This document shows positions 9,962-19,942 of a stretch of 64,000 nt of DNA, piece after piece. The notes beneath the pieces were generated by a model. That model searched no databases and had not been told where the DNA came from. It was given only the letters and a program-made list of their open reading frames with translations. This DNA is from Prorocentrum cordatum (lineage: Eukaryota > Sar > Dinophyceae > Prorocentrales > Prorocentraceae), in NCBI GenBank assembly GCA_963575745.1, contig CAUYUJ010014349.1, positions 1 to 64,000 on the forward strand, in the 5' to 3' direction. Position 1 is the stretch's first letter. The number at the start of each line of letters is the position of its first letter. Both the position numbers and the translations under genes were made by a program.

Positions 9962-10621
9962 ATGGTGAGATCGGGCTCGAGATGCCGCTCCCGCTCGACG
10001 AGTTCGTCGAGCTCGAGCTCGAAGAGCTCGAGCTCGAGCAGCTTAAGCAGTGCGACTGTGCGGCGATGGGATTCGGCACGGTGGATGAGGGAAGCGCGGC
10101 AGGAGCGGTGGACTCGGGGATGTTCGCTCATGAAGGGCATATTCGAGAGCAGGGCTGCCGAGGAGGCAAAGAAGGAGGAGGCGGCGCAGCGGGCGGCGCA
10201 GCAAGCTCAGGAGGCGGCGGCGAAGGAGGCGTCAGCGACGGAGGCGGCGGGGCCAGCCCCAGCACATTGCGCCGCGTGCCTCATGAAGATGCTCAAGCCC
10301 ACGATTCGGCCCAAGGTGAAGCACACATGCAGCCGTGCACTCAAAGGGGTGATCCCACGCTATACGCGCAGCAGTGGCAGCAGTTGCAACGCCGTCGAGC
10401 TGGGGTCGTTCAAGAAGCCCAATGGCTGCTGGCTGTTTAAATGCAGGTCTGAGTCAAAATGGACGGCAAAGCTACCGCATGGCGTCTTGCTTGACGGATG
10501 CAACAAGGTTAAAAGGAAGTTCGACCATCGCAACGTGTCTTCTGAGAAGCAGGCGTACAACGCCGTGGTCGCGTTCCTGCAGGACGCCATCAAGCGCGGG
10601 CTGGTGGAGGCGGCCCCGTGA
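9962..10621 (+). CDS. Hypothetical protein with Ser-rich N-terminus, Ala/Glu coil and basic C-terminal domain
   Basis: The frame gives 219 residues from the ATG at 9962. Residues 1-35 are Arg/Ser-rich with a poly-Ser stretch. Residues about 60-100 are a Lys/Glu/Ala helix (AAEEAKKEEAAQRAAQQAQ). A CAAC motif follows at about 108, and residues 135-215 form a compact basic domain (FKKPNGCWLFKCRSESKWTA, then VKRKFDHRNVSSEKQAYNAV). The single-Trp strands followed by a helix loosely recall AP2-type DNA-binding domains, but the match is too weak to name. The frame choice rests on the C-terminal domain; the overlapping Gly-rich frame is repetitive. A degraded spliced-leader relic lies just upstream, hinting that this copy came from a mature mRNA. 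Confidence 0.55.
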   Translation: MVRSGSRCRSRSTSSSSSSSKSSSSSSLSSATVRRWDSARWMREARQERWTRGCSLMKGIFESRAAEEAKKEEAAQRAAQQAQEAAAKEASATEAAGPAPAHCAACLMKMLKPTIRPKVKHTCSRALKGVIPRYTRSSGSSCNAVELGSFKKPNGCWLFKCRSESKWTAKLPHGVLLDGCNKVKRKFDHRNVSSEKQAYNAVVAFLQDAIKRGLVEAAP

Positions 10622-11518
10622 GTGGGGGTTGTGGTTTGCGCTCGCGCAGCATTTGCAATGCGTTGCACGCGTTGCAGCGGTATGTCGGTATAGGTCGGTG
10701 CGTGCGGACGTCATCGTGACGCGAAGAGCCTCCAAGCCCAAGGAGTTTGGGGGGGGTCGGGGGTGGGCGGGGGCTACCCACATGATGGGAGGAGTCTATT
10801 CGGGAAAGGTTTTCGGTTGGGGTGAGCGTACAGGTTTTGTTGGGAAGGACTGTTTCTGCGATGGCCGATCTGCCTTTGATATAGTTACGTGCTGTATTAT
10901 ACGTGTGGGCGACTTGCAATGTTGAGATGTCGGGGGAGGGTGAAAACATGTGTGCGTTTGGGATGGTCCCCCCTCCCTTTGGGATTCTCGATCTACTGAA
11001 TTGTCGGGAGTGTCCAACTCATCTTTGGGATGTGGGCCTTTTTCGGCCTGCGTCGGAGCCCCCCTGCCCTGGGGACACGGTTGGGCCTCCACCGCCTTGT
11101 CTCGGCGCGAGGCTTCCTTGGCACGTTGTCTGCCGCTGGGCAATCGGAAAAAAAGCGCACGAGTACGGCATCCATATATATATATATATATATCAACCAG
11201 TCAATGCTCTGAGGGGCAATGTTCCACAAGTCAGGACGTCAAAAAGGCGCGCGGGTCATTCTGACCAGCACGCATACAATTGTAAAGTTTGCTGCATGGC
11301 TGCTGGCGTTCTAACTTTACCCTGAGGGCCTACTGTTTAGGGATCAGCTACATATGCTGAGGGGGGGCGGGGGGGGGTGGGGCCCGCATGCAGTCTGCAG
11401 CGCCCTGTGATGGGGGGCTTAGGGGCTGCCCTGCACCACGAGGGCAATAAGGAGCCTCTGAACTGTGAAAACACTCGGGGAACAGCGATTGTCAGCAGCC
11501 CGCGGCTTCGGAAGGCGA

Positions 11519-11646
11519 GGCCAATCATCAGCCCCCCCCCCCCCATCTCCCCCATTCCCGTCAGGTGGAGCCCAGAGGGCAAGACCCGAAGGTCGACCAC
11601 CTGACGGGCGGGAGAGACGGGAGGCGATCATTGGCCCCGCGAGGGG
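11519..11646. repeat. Long imperfect inverted repeat (foldback)
   Basis: The outer arms GGCCAATCATC (11519-11529) and GATCATTGGCC (11636-11646) pair at 10 of 11 positions. The inner arms CCCGTCAGGTGG (11557-11568) and CCACCTGACGGG (11597-11608) are perfectly complementary. A poly(C) run faces a G-rich run between them. Confidence 0.7.
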
Positions 11647-11701
11647 GGGGGGGAGAGGAGAGGAGGGGCTCCACTCTTCTGGGTCGCAGTGCGAAACATT
11701 G

Positions 11702-11723
11702 CACATTCGCGCCCGCGAATGTG
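11702..11723. repeat. Perfect 10-bp hairpin with 2-base loop
   Basis: CACATTCGCG, CC, CGCGAATGTG: fully complementary arms around a 2-base centre. Confidence 0.8.
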
Positions 11724-12060
11724 ACAGGCTTGTTTGCTACATATATCGTGGGCAATGCTTCAAAGCTGTTCGGGTCGACGCGGGGCGTTCTGATCTACAT
11801 GCATGTAGGCTTAGGCGTAACGCTGCATGCGGCTTGTGGTACATTATATACGTATGAATTGTATGCTGCACGAGCGTTTAACCGCGTACATGTGTGTTGA
11901 TTAGCGGTGAATTTGCGATGTGTAACACCATGGCGTCGTAGACACAAATTTGTATGCATAAACGCGTATGTATGTGTACTCCGTGTGCACGTGTAACAGT
12001 TGTGTGAACTGGATGTGTACGAATTCGTGTGGAACATAGCACATTGCACATGCGCATCTA

Positions 12061-13139
12061 GACGCTTCGCGTATCCCCACCAGCCCACCCAGAAACAACG
12101 CCCATGCGAGCTGAGGTGATCAGGGAAGCGCGGGAGCACAGAGGGGGACAGCCGAACCGCGCGAAGGAGGGAGGAGGAGACGGAGGAGGCTGGATGGATG
12201 GATGAGGGAGTGGGGAGAAGGAAGATGAACAGGAGGAGGATGAGGAGGAGAAGGATGAGGATCAGAAGGATGAGGAGGAGGAGGAGGAAGGATGAGCAGG
12301 AGGGGGAGGGCGAGCAAAAGGGCCGAAGGTCTTTTAGATGCCTCTCGGAGCCTCTGGGGATATATATTGGGCGCATATTGGGTGCATCTTGGGGCGCCTT
12401 TGGGGTCTCCTAGGGCGGTCCTGGGGGTCTCTTGGGCGTATTGGGTGCCTCGGGGGTGCCTCTGCGGTCCTCTTGGGGGCCTCTTAGGGGCATCTTGGAG
12501 CATCTTGGGGCTTTTTGGGGGCCTCCTGGGGCCACCTTGGGGGCCTATGGGGGGCATCCTGGGCGCCTCTTGGGGTCATCTTGAAGGAGGTCGAGCAAAG
12601 AAGAGGGGGGCTTTAGTTAGCGTTGCCCCTCCAGAGCTTCTAAAATCGCATCCTGGACCCCTCTTGGGGCGCTCTTGGGGCGCTCGTGGGCGCTCCTGGG
12701 GCCGTCTTGGGGCTCTCTTGGGCCCCTGTTGGGGCTCTGGGCCCTCTTGGGGCCATCTTGAGGCATCGGATGGCCATCGGAAGCGAAAAGGCGAGAAGCC
12801 GAAACTCATTAGTGTTCCTTACGCTTTTTGAAGATTTTGGCCGCGTGGGGGGGCTTCTCGGGGAGCTGTTTGGCCTATTGGTGCTATCTAGGAGCGGTCT
12901 TGGGGCCTCTTGGACAATCTTCGTCGCCATATTGAGGCATATAAGGCTATCTTGAGCCATCTTGGAGCTCATCTTGGGCTCTCCGAAGCGCTCTTGGAGC
13001 CATCCCAACCTCTCGCGGAACGCCCCGTCCAGGTCCAGGGGAGGGGGTAGGGGGAGGGGTAAACCCCTCCCCGAAGGAGAAGAAGGAGGTTGGAAGAGGA
13101 AACTCCTTAAACCACCTACGACCAGAGGGCTGGTGGGAT
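12061..13139 (-). repeat. Dispersed repeat B, copy B2
   Basis: In the minus orientation it starts ATCCCACCAGCCCTCTGG, with the same internal order as B1 (hairpin block near 13050, CCCAAGAGGCC words, (CCT)n tract at 12215-12310), and ends with the ACGC-GAA-GCGT hairpin at 12061-12073. It directly abuts the 3' part of the gene at 13140-14157. Confidence 0.75.
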
Positions 13140-14157
13140 TAAATATACATGCGAAGCGGACGCTAGTCCCAGATGCATTATTTAGAAACCACACAAACAC
13201 CAGCCTCAGCGCAGAGGTGCCGACCACGACAGCGCAAGCCGTCGCGGTCTGCACGCAGCCGCATAATGCTGCAACGGAACGCCGATCGGCTCGCGAGCCA
13301 ATCCGCGGACGCCGATTAGTGCGTTGAGGAGGTGTGCGCACACATCCCGATCGGCGAACGGCGAGCGGCGCGCGCGCCTCGAGCGACGCCCCGCCGCGCC
13401 AGCGAAAACGCGGAGCACGTTGCCACCCCGACCAGATCGACACACCCCGTTCGCGCAACCCCTCCACCATGCATTCCTCCACAATGCAACGCTCGCAGCT
13501 GCTGACGGTTGGGTCTTTAGGTCCCCACCACACCAGTTTCGCCGCCTCCTCCGCGGCCTTGAGCTCCTCGCCCATCGCAATGGTTTCCTCGCGGGACATG
13601 AAGGCCCTCTCGCGCGCGAGCTCGAGCGCGCTGATCGCCGCATTCAAGCGATCGGCGGCGGCATCGCGCTCGATCCAAGCTGCCTCCAAGGCCCGCATGC
13701 GTGGAATAAACGTGCCAGTGTCGGCGACCTCAAACCGAGCACGGGCCGCCGCAACCCTGCGCCAGGCCGCGACCGCAGTCTCCTCCTCCATGGCGAGATC
13801 GTCAAGCCTCATCCGCAGCTCGTCAAGCTCGGCATCGCTTGAGGATGGGCTCGGCTCGCCCGCGGCATCTGCCTCCGCGGCATCGGGCCCTGCCGAGGTA
13901 TCGGCCGCCGACGCCACTGCCTGCGCGACCTCGGTCGCCGCCGAAGCATCTGAGGCATGCCATGCAGCGGAATCCCGCGAAGCGGGGTTCGCTTTCGGTC
14001 GCAGCTGCAGGATCGCGGGCGACGGCGCTCTGGCTTTCGGACGCGGATGAATCTGGATTGGAGGATGGGCGGGCGGTCGTTGATATGGCGGCGGGCGGTT
14101 GCCCCCATGCCGCGGCGAGTAATTAGGCGGCGGTTCAAACGGATGCTGCGGCGGCAT
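13140..14157 (-). CDS. Ala-rich coiled-coil hypothetical protein, 3' end unresolved
   Basis: The frame starts at the ATG at 14157 (MPPQHPFEPP). Residues 1-60 are Pro-rich. Residues about 60-110 are Ala/Ser-rich. Residues about 110-225 form a strong heptad-like helix (AELDELRMRLDDLAMEEE through ARERAFMSREETIAMGEELK). A short KLVWWGPKDP segment and a Cys pair (SSCERCIVEEC) follow. Downstream the frame becomes Arg-rich and stays open into repeat B2, where it ends only at about 12640, so the true stop or a splice donor is not resolved. Two tandem 53-57-base repeats with hairpins lie at and upstream of the start codon. Confidence 0.5.
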
Positions 14158-14264
14158 GATAGCAGTCGCAGTCGCGCGCGTGACGGTGTCTCGGGCGAGA
14201 CGGCTGTGTGTCATGATAGCAGTCGCGCAGTCCCGATGTGTCTCGGGCGAGACGGCTGTGCGCG
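14155..14264. repeat. Two tandem hairpin-bearing repeats at a gene start
   Basis: Units at 14155-14211 and 14212-14264 both begin CATGATAGCAGTCGC and both carry the perfect 6-bp hairpin GTCTCG-GG-CGAGAC (14188-14201, 14240-14253). The first unit contains the start codon of the coiled-coil gene. Confidence 0.7.
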
Positions 14265-15165
14265 GTCGCACCATGCCCCCCCGTGCCCTCGCCCATCGCA
14301 CCACCGCTTGCCGCCCCCGCCCGCGTTCTGCCCTCTGCCCCATGGTTCCTCACCACCCCCAATGGTTCTCCCTGCAAGTGCAACGCATGCAGCGCAGCAA
14401 ACTCCACCATACATAAGGCCCCACAGACGAGTAGGGATGAGGACGGTGAGAAGGGATACTAACAGGGGGGGCTGCGGATTGAGGGTGGGGGGGAGGCGAG
14501 AGGCAGGTGCGTCATGCCCGCGATTCAGGGGGTTTAGCTAGAGGGCCCTGGATTGGCGTGGGCACAATGTACGTTACCACGTACTCGTGCGGCAAATTTG
14601 GCATGGCACGCGGCATCTGTGGGCGTGCGTGATCCCAATCAGGCATTTCTGAAATGCGCGCGCGCAGTCACGACTGGAACCAAACAGAATCGCACGACCC
14701 TCGCATGCCCTCAAGATTAGCCAGGTCATGAAACCCTGCGACCTTGCACGCGTAAGCTAGATTCTGCTGCGCAGCACCACCTATTACATGTATGCGTGGC
14801 GCGCGGTGCAAGGCGCCGACTATCACACTATGGGGGAAGCTATGAAGTAGAACGTGCGCGGTTGTATCAGCTCGGGCGCAGTGCAGCTATCATGGTCGGC
14901 GCCGCGCGCGCGTGAAGCTGGCGCCGTGCGCCGAAGCAACTCAGTGCAACTCAGTGCAACTCACGCGTTGGCTGGTGAGTGTATTTGTTGGTGCTATTAT
15001 GGCTTTATCATGCAATCATGCTATCGGCAATCGCATGCAATTCAACTCAATGCAAATCATGGTGTGTTGTTGGTGTGTGTGTGCTGTTGGTTTTGGTGAT
15101 TGATGTTGACAGTGCAATGCAACTCAATGCACAAGCGCGCAAATGATTTGATTGACGGTTTTTTC
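14265..15165. other. Intergenic stretch, no gene seen
   Basis: It includes short tandems such as GTGCAACTCA three times at about 14940-14968. No convincing coding frame was found. Confidence 0.4.
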
Positions 15166-17219
15166 TCAAGCAGTAGCCGCGCTGCTCGCGCGGCAGAGCG
15201 TGAAAATGCGCCAGGCGTGCCCGCCACCCGCATCCGTGAACTGGCCCCAGAACTTGTAGAAGCTCCACTCGAGGTAGGCTAACATCTCGTCGTCGGCCGC
15301 GTCGTACAGCTCATGGATCTCGCCGCCCGCGGCCACGTGCCTGGCCATGATCCGCGCGAGCCTGGCGTGGCGGTCCCTGCCGAAGCACCCGTAGTCCTTC
15401 ACGACCTATAAAGGTCGCGGTGCGACGCGCCCCCGCCACCGCCAAGGTGCATGCCACAAACCGTAGTTCCCCTCGCCGCCATCCTTACCCCCGAATCCCC
15501 CCCCCTCCCCCCACTCACCACAGCCGTCATCGGCATCATCATCCGCGCCAGCGTCCCATATCGTCACCCCCTCCCCCACCCTGCCCACAACGTCGTAGTC
15601 ATCCTCGTCATCGTCAGTATCGTCGTTCCCGCCCTATCTCACCTCATACGGGTCATGGACACACCTCGGCGGTGATGGTGGCACGCGCCAGTGACCCGCC
15701 TCACCTGGTCCAGCGCGCCCACGTCCAGGCCGTCCTCCATAGACATCATCGCATCCAGCTCGTCGGCGACGGCGACGGCGGCGGAGCCGTTCAGCGTGGA
15801 GTCGTAAAAGTCCAAGTCGCGGAAGGCAACGATGTTGAGCTCCTCCAGCTTGTGCTCGATCTTCTTGGCCTCGACGTCGATATCCACGGCGATATTGTTC
15901 TTCGCGACCGTGCACGTCGCGCCCGTGGTCCCGCCCTTGCCCGTCAGGTGCGTGCTGCTGCCGCCCGGGCCTGTTGAACCCGTGCCCCTCGATCTGGCAG
16001 CCGAGCCTGTCTTCTTGGTGTCCTTGGTGCTCTTGCCGTTAGCCTCGTCTGCGGGCGTACTGCCGCCAGTGCCCTTGGCCTTCGAGCCGTACGTGCGCCT
16101 GCCATTCCCACCGCCATTGTCCTTTGCAATCCAGTAGTCCTTGTCCCAATACTTTGCGCCATTCGCCTCGTCCGTGGGCGTCCTGTCGTCAGTGCCCCTG
16201 GCGTTCGAGCCGTACGTGCTCTTGTCCCACCAGCCGTCCTTGTCCGTGTCCTTCCAGCCGTCATTGTTCTTCCAGCCGTCCTTGTCCGTGTCCCACCAGC
16301 CGTCAGCCGCGCCATCTCGCCAGTGGCCTGTGTGCGCGCGACTGGCATGGTAGGAGCTGGCGTCGCGCTGGTCTGCGGCCTGGTAGCTGCCGCCTCTGCC
16401 CGCGCCACGGCTGCCGTGGCCCGAGCCCTTCTCGCGATCGTAGTAGTCCGCCGTAGCATGCGTCTTGCGGCCACCGCCCCGAGCCCGCTTGAAGGCTGCC
16501 TGTGCGTACCATGGCCACGTATTGGAGTCGACCGCGCCGTGCGCGTCCTCGTCGGCCGTGCCATAGTCGCCACCGTCGTCACGGCCGTGCGCGCCACTGC
16601 CGTACTCGCCGCCACTGCTGTGCACGCCACCGTCGCCACAGCTGTACTCGCCGCCACTGCCGTACTCGCCAGGCTGCCGCTCGTCCTCGCGCTCCCACTT
16701 CTCGTCCGAAATCCTCCAGCCGCGCTCGCCGCGCGGGTACTCGTCCTCGTTGTCGCTGCCCTCGGTGTACGTGCCATAGTGGCTGTGGCGCTGCCAGCGC
16801 CAGCTGCTGTCCGCGCCGTGCTTCTGCCGCTTTGCCGTGCGCACGTCGCCCTCAGCAGCAGGAGGCTGCACGACGTACGCGCCTGGCGCTGGCGCCGAGC
16901 TGGGGCCCGCCGTCGCCGTAGGCTGCGCCGCCACGTACGCGCCTAGTGGCACGTGATGCTGCACCGCCACGTTAGGCTGCTGCACCGCCACGTTAGGCTG
17001 CTGCACCGCCGCGGTAGGCTGCACCACCGCCACGGGAGGCTGCAATACCACGTTAGGCTGCACCGCCACGTACGCGCCTAGTGGCACGTGATGCTGCACC
17101 GCCACGTTAGGCGGAACCACCACCAAGTATGTGGCCATCGCCGCGACCAGGCGTGCCGCCGCGCGCACAGATGCGCGGCACGGGGGGCACGCGGCGGGCG
17201 CGTTGTCGCGCCGAGACAT
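15166..17219 (-). CDS. Two-exon hypothetical protein (paralogue of 18690-19934)
   Basis: Proposed exons are 17219-15705 and 15405-15166, with phase 0 on both sides, giving 584 residues. The start is the ATG at 17219, 20 bases after a spliced-leader relic, although the frame is open further upstream. Residues about 30-120 contain tandem PNVAVQHHVPLGAYV-type repeats. Residues about 150-280 hold EYGSGG/VHSSGG repeats, and residues about 320-430 hold DTDKDGW and TYGSxAxGT repeats with a basic Gly/Thr stretch. The C-terminal part (KKIEHKLEELN onward, then the second exon with RLARIMARHVAAGGE and YLEWSFYKFWGQF) matches the C-terminus of the gene at 18690, which is why I join the exons. The donor is CAG|GTGAGG and the acceptor TATAG|G. 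Function unknown. Confidence 0.65.
15406..15704 (-). other. Intron, 299 bases, GT-AG
   Basis: The donor GTGAGG follows a CAG that ends the first exon. The acceptor AG at 15407-15406 precedes a frame that continues the domain shared with the paralogue. Both sides are phase 0. The plus strand of the intron is C-rich. Confidence 0.65.
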
Positions 17220-17239
17220 GGCGTAACAGCCACGCTCGG

Positions 17240-17260
17240 CTCGAGCCAAAATGGATACGG
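17240..17260 (-). other. DinoSL relic, 19 of 21 positions
   Basis: On the minus strand the segment starts CCGTATCCATTTTGGCTC and differs from the dinoflagellate spliced leader at two positions only. It lies 20 bases upstream of the ATG at 17219 in the sense orientation. About 6e-5 matches this good are expected by chance in both strands of 64 kb. A genome-encoded leader marks a gene derived from a trans-spliced mRNA. Confidence 0.85.
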
Positions 17261-17320
17261 ACTGTGGGCGACCAAGACGCCCCAAGATTTGTCGAGCTTA
17301 CGAGCTGTCATCGATACTAG

Positions 17321-17515
17321 CATGCCCAAGACGCCAAAGACGCCCAAGACGCCCCCATGACGCCCCAAGACGCCCCAATACGTCCACGAATACGCCCCAA
17401 GACGCCCCAAGACGCCCAAGACGCCCCAAGACGCCCCAAGACGCCCAAGATGTCCAAGGCGCCCCAAGACGCCCCAAACGCACTCAAGGCATCCCACGAC
17501 GCCCGAGACATCCCC
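17321..17515 (+). repeat. Degenerate 12-base tandem (CCCCAAGACGCC)n
   Basis: About 15 imperfect copies of CCCCAAGACGCC lie just upstream of the two-exon gene. Frames through it are low complexity. Confidence 0.8.
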
Positions 17516-17933
17516 ACCAAACGTTTGCACGCGCACGGCACTACACGGCACGTCACACCACGCACGCAGTTGTCACTGACACGGCCACCGCGGAAGCAGC
17601 GCACGGCCATTGGTGGTGGCGGCTGCGTTTTACGCCAATATGGGTAGCTCGGGGGCAATTCGGGACCATTGATGGAGCGTTTCGAGAGGTGATATATCGG
17701 ATGGTTGACACATACCCCCCCCCCCCCCGCGGGGCACACCTGGGGCCCCGTGACGGCGGTCAGGGCGCAGCCCACAACACTCATGATGCGATGAAGGATG
17801 TGCGATGAGGGGCAGTGCGAGAGGCGAGATGCGAGTGCGATGGGGCGCTGAAAATGATGACAGAACGATGCGCGAGAGCGCCAAACATGACCAGATGCGC
17901 GTGTGCCAGCACGTACCGAACCAGTTGCCTCCA
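17516..17933. other. Intergenic stretch, no gene seen
   Basis: There is a poly(C) run at about 17716-17729. No coding frame stands out. Confidence 0.4.
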
Positions 17934-18122
17934 GATGTCGATCTGCAAATCTGCAGATCGACATCGATGTCGATCTGCAGATTTGCAGATCGACATCGAT
18001 GTCGATCTGCAGATTTGCAGATCGACATTTGCATTGTGTTGGTTTTAGTATTGATGCAAATGTCGATCTGCAAATCTGCAGATCGACATCGATGTCGATC
18101 TGCAGATTTGCAGATCGACATC
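17934..18122. repeat. Array of five 32-bp perfect palindromes, itself inverted about a central loop
   Basis: The unit is GATGTCGATCTGCA, four bases, TGCAGATCGACATC: 14-bp perfectly complementary arms. Units lie at 17934-17965, 17966-17997, 17998-18028 (last bases altered), about 18059-18090 and 18091-18122. Between units 3 and 4, ATTTGCAT and ATGCAAAT pair around a loop of about 19 bases, so the whole array can also fold as one larger hairpin. It lies between the two paralogous genes. Confidence 0.9.
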
Positions 18123-18341
18123 TGGATTTGATCGCCCTGCGATCCTCGAGGATCGTGGTTCGGTTCATGCCAGCGGCCATGCCCCCGCCCCTCCAGGGTG
18201 GTTTCGCGAGTCCAATCGGACCGATGCTCGAAGTGTTCTGGCCGTCGGGTGGGCCTCGTCACCACAGCTGGGAACGGCTCGGGAACTCTTGTGTGGCTGG
18301 ACTCCTGGACGGGTCTGAGGGGCTGTTCTGGGAGATGGGGG

Positions 18342-18500
18342 TGGCGACGACGGCGATGGCGGCGACGACGACGACGACGCAGACGACGCCACCGACGACG
18401 GCGACGACGACGACGGCGGCGACGGCGAGTGGGGGGGGGCGTTGCCGACGAGCGACGACGACGCCGCCGCCGCCGACGACGACGCGATGTTGAACAGACG
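18342..18500 (+). repeat. (GAC)n / (GACGGC)n trinucleotide repeat
   Basis: Interrupted GAC repeat, with a G run near 18430. Arg/Ser/Thr frames through it are artefacts. Confidence 0.85.
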
Positions 18501-18689
18501 ACGGCGCGCGACCTCACGCGATGGCATCCGCAAACAGTCGACGCGACACGCCGTGTGCAAACGAGTGCGCCCCCGCGCGACCTTACGCGGGCAGCTTACG
18601 CGCGACCGCCAATGACGACGACGATGGCGATGCCAAGGACGAGGGCGGCGTCGACGGCGGGAGGCAAGGATGAGAGAGGCACAAGGGTT

Positions 18690-19934
18690 TCAAGAAGCGC
18701 CCCAGCGAAGGCAGTCCCACACACCCTGTGCTGAGCCGAATTCTTCGAACTCATTCCAGTGATTCTGGAACAACCACTCGATGTACTTGTGCACGTTGCG
18801 GTCGGCCGACTGTCTCACTGCATTCAGGTCGCCACCATTGGCAACATGCTTGGCCATGAGCCTCGCGATCCTGACGTGTCGTCCACCTCGCTTCATCTTC
18901 TCCGTCCGAACGGTAGGTGGAATCCCCGACACTTCGTCTTCCAGCAGCACTGGGGCCACGTGCTCCTCGCCTGCGTGCTGCACCGCCTTCATGACGATGA
19001 CGCCCGCATCGCTGAGCAACTCCTCCACCTTGCTCTGCTGCTGTTTGAGCCACGGCACCTTGGCATCGTCGTCCATGCTGTGCTGACGACGGCGCTTGTG
19101 GGATGTGCCGCCCTCGTCCCAGCCGTGGTCGTCGTACTCGGCGCCCGTGGGCCGTGTCGCCCGCGCCCCAGCCGTGAGCGCCCCGCTGCTGTACTCGCCG
19201 CTGTGCTCGCACGTGTCGTACACTGCTGTACTCGCTGCGCCACTGCCGCCACTGCTGCACTCGCCGCCACTGCTGTACTCGCCGCCACTGCTGTGCACGC
19301 CACCGTCGCCACTGCTGTACTCGCCGCCACTGCCTTCGACAGCGTCGCCAACGTTCGGCTCGACCTCGCCGCCACAGTCGCCAGTCGTACTCGCAGTACT
19401 CGGCTGCGCCGCCACCCCGTCGTACTCGCAGTACTCGGCTGCGCCGCCCGGGTCGTGCTCCTCCGTCGGCTTGCTGTCCTCACGGCCACCTCCACTAGCC
19501 CACTTCGGCTTCGGTGGTGTCGCCACAAAACTGTCTGCTGTCGCCGCGGCACTGGCCGTGCCACTCTGGCCGCCTCCAGCCCGTCGACCTGGCATCGGCT
19601 TCGCCTTCGGCCACGGGGCGCAGGCGGGCGGGGCGGCGCTGTCCACGGCGTCGGCGGGGCCATGGTGCCAGCCCCACTTGGGGCCAGCCAGCAGGCGCGG
19701 TGCGGGCTCCTGATGCTCCCTGATCCCGCTGCTGGCTGCCACGGCGTGCAGCCTGTCGTACTCCTCCTTTGTGATGGTGACCATCGGGGGCTCCTGCTGG
19801 GGCGAGGCGGGCTCTCCTGCTGCGCATGGGCTCGCCGTCGGGCGCGGGGCCGCGCGCTGGGGCTCCCGCGGGCGAGCCGTGGACGCGGCCGATGACGGCC
19901 TGGCCCTCTGCGACGGGCGGGGAGGCTCGGCCAT
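18690..19934 (-). CDS. Hypothetical protein, 414 residues, paralogue of the gene at 15166
   Basis: The start is the ATG at 19934, eight bases after a spliced-leader relic. The N-terminal 130 residues are Pro/Ala/Arg-rich and include MVTITKEEYDRLHAVAASS. Residues about 190-260 hold GGEYSSGDGGVHSSGG repeats shared with the paralogue. A KRRRQHS patch near 285 may be a nuclear signal. The C-terminal 115 residues form the conserved part: a coiled segment (WLKQQQSKVEELLSDAG), RHVRIARLMAKHVANGG and YIEWLFQNHWNEFEEFG. This copy is a single exon, whereas its paralogue has an intron between the coil and the second block. Function unknown; the paired arrangement suggests local duplication or repeated retroposition. 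Confidence 0.7.
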   Translation of the reverse strand: MAEPPRPSQRARPSSAASTARPREPQRAAPRPTASPCAAGEPASPQQEPPMVTITKEEYDRLHAVAASSGIREHQEPAPRLLAGPKWGWHHGPADAVDSAAPPACAPWPKAKPMPGRRAGGGQSGTASAAATADSFVATPPKPKWASGGGREDSKPTEEHDPGGAAEYCEYDGVAAQPSTASTTGDCGGEVEPNVGDAVEGSGGEYSSGDGGVHSSGGEYSSGGECSSGGSGAASTAVYDTCEHSGEYSSGALTAGARATRPTGAEYDDHGWDEGGTSHKRRRQHSMDDDAKVPWLKQQQSKVEELLSDAGVIVMKAVQHAGEEHVAPVLLEDEVSGIPPTVRTEKMKRGGRHVRIARLMAKHVANGGDLNAVRQSADRNVHKYIEWLFQNHWNEFEEFGSAQGVWDCLRWGAS

Positions 19935-19942
19935 GGCCCCGT

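Larger units (their letters stand above)
10622..12060. other. Intergenic stretch with (TA)n and long hairpins
   Basis: No gene is recognised. It holds a TA run at about 11174-11193, a long imperfect hairpin at 11519-11646 and a perfect 10-bp hairpin at 11702-11723 (separate entries). Confidence 0.5.

Noticed and set aside
17934-18122. CRISPR array
   Set aside because: There are no spacers of regular length; units are adjacent palindromes and the host is eukaryotic.
17803-18180. Frames encoding SICRFADRH / CRSANLQID repeats
   Set aside because: They are translations of the 32-bp palindromes, open on both strands because the unit is self-complementary.
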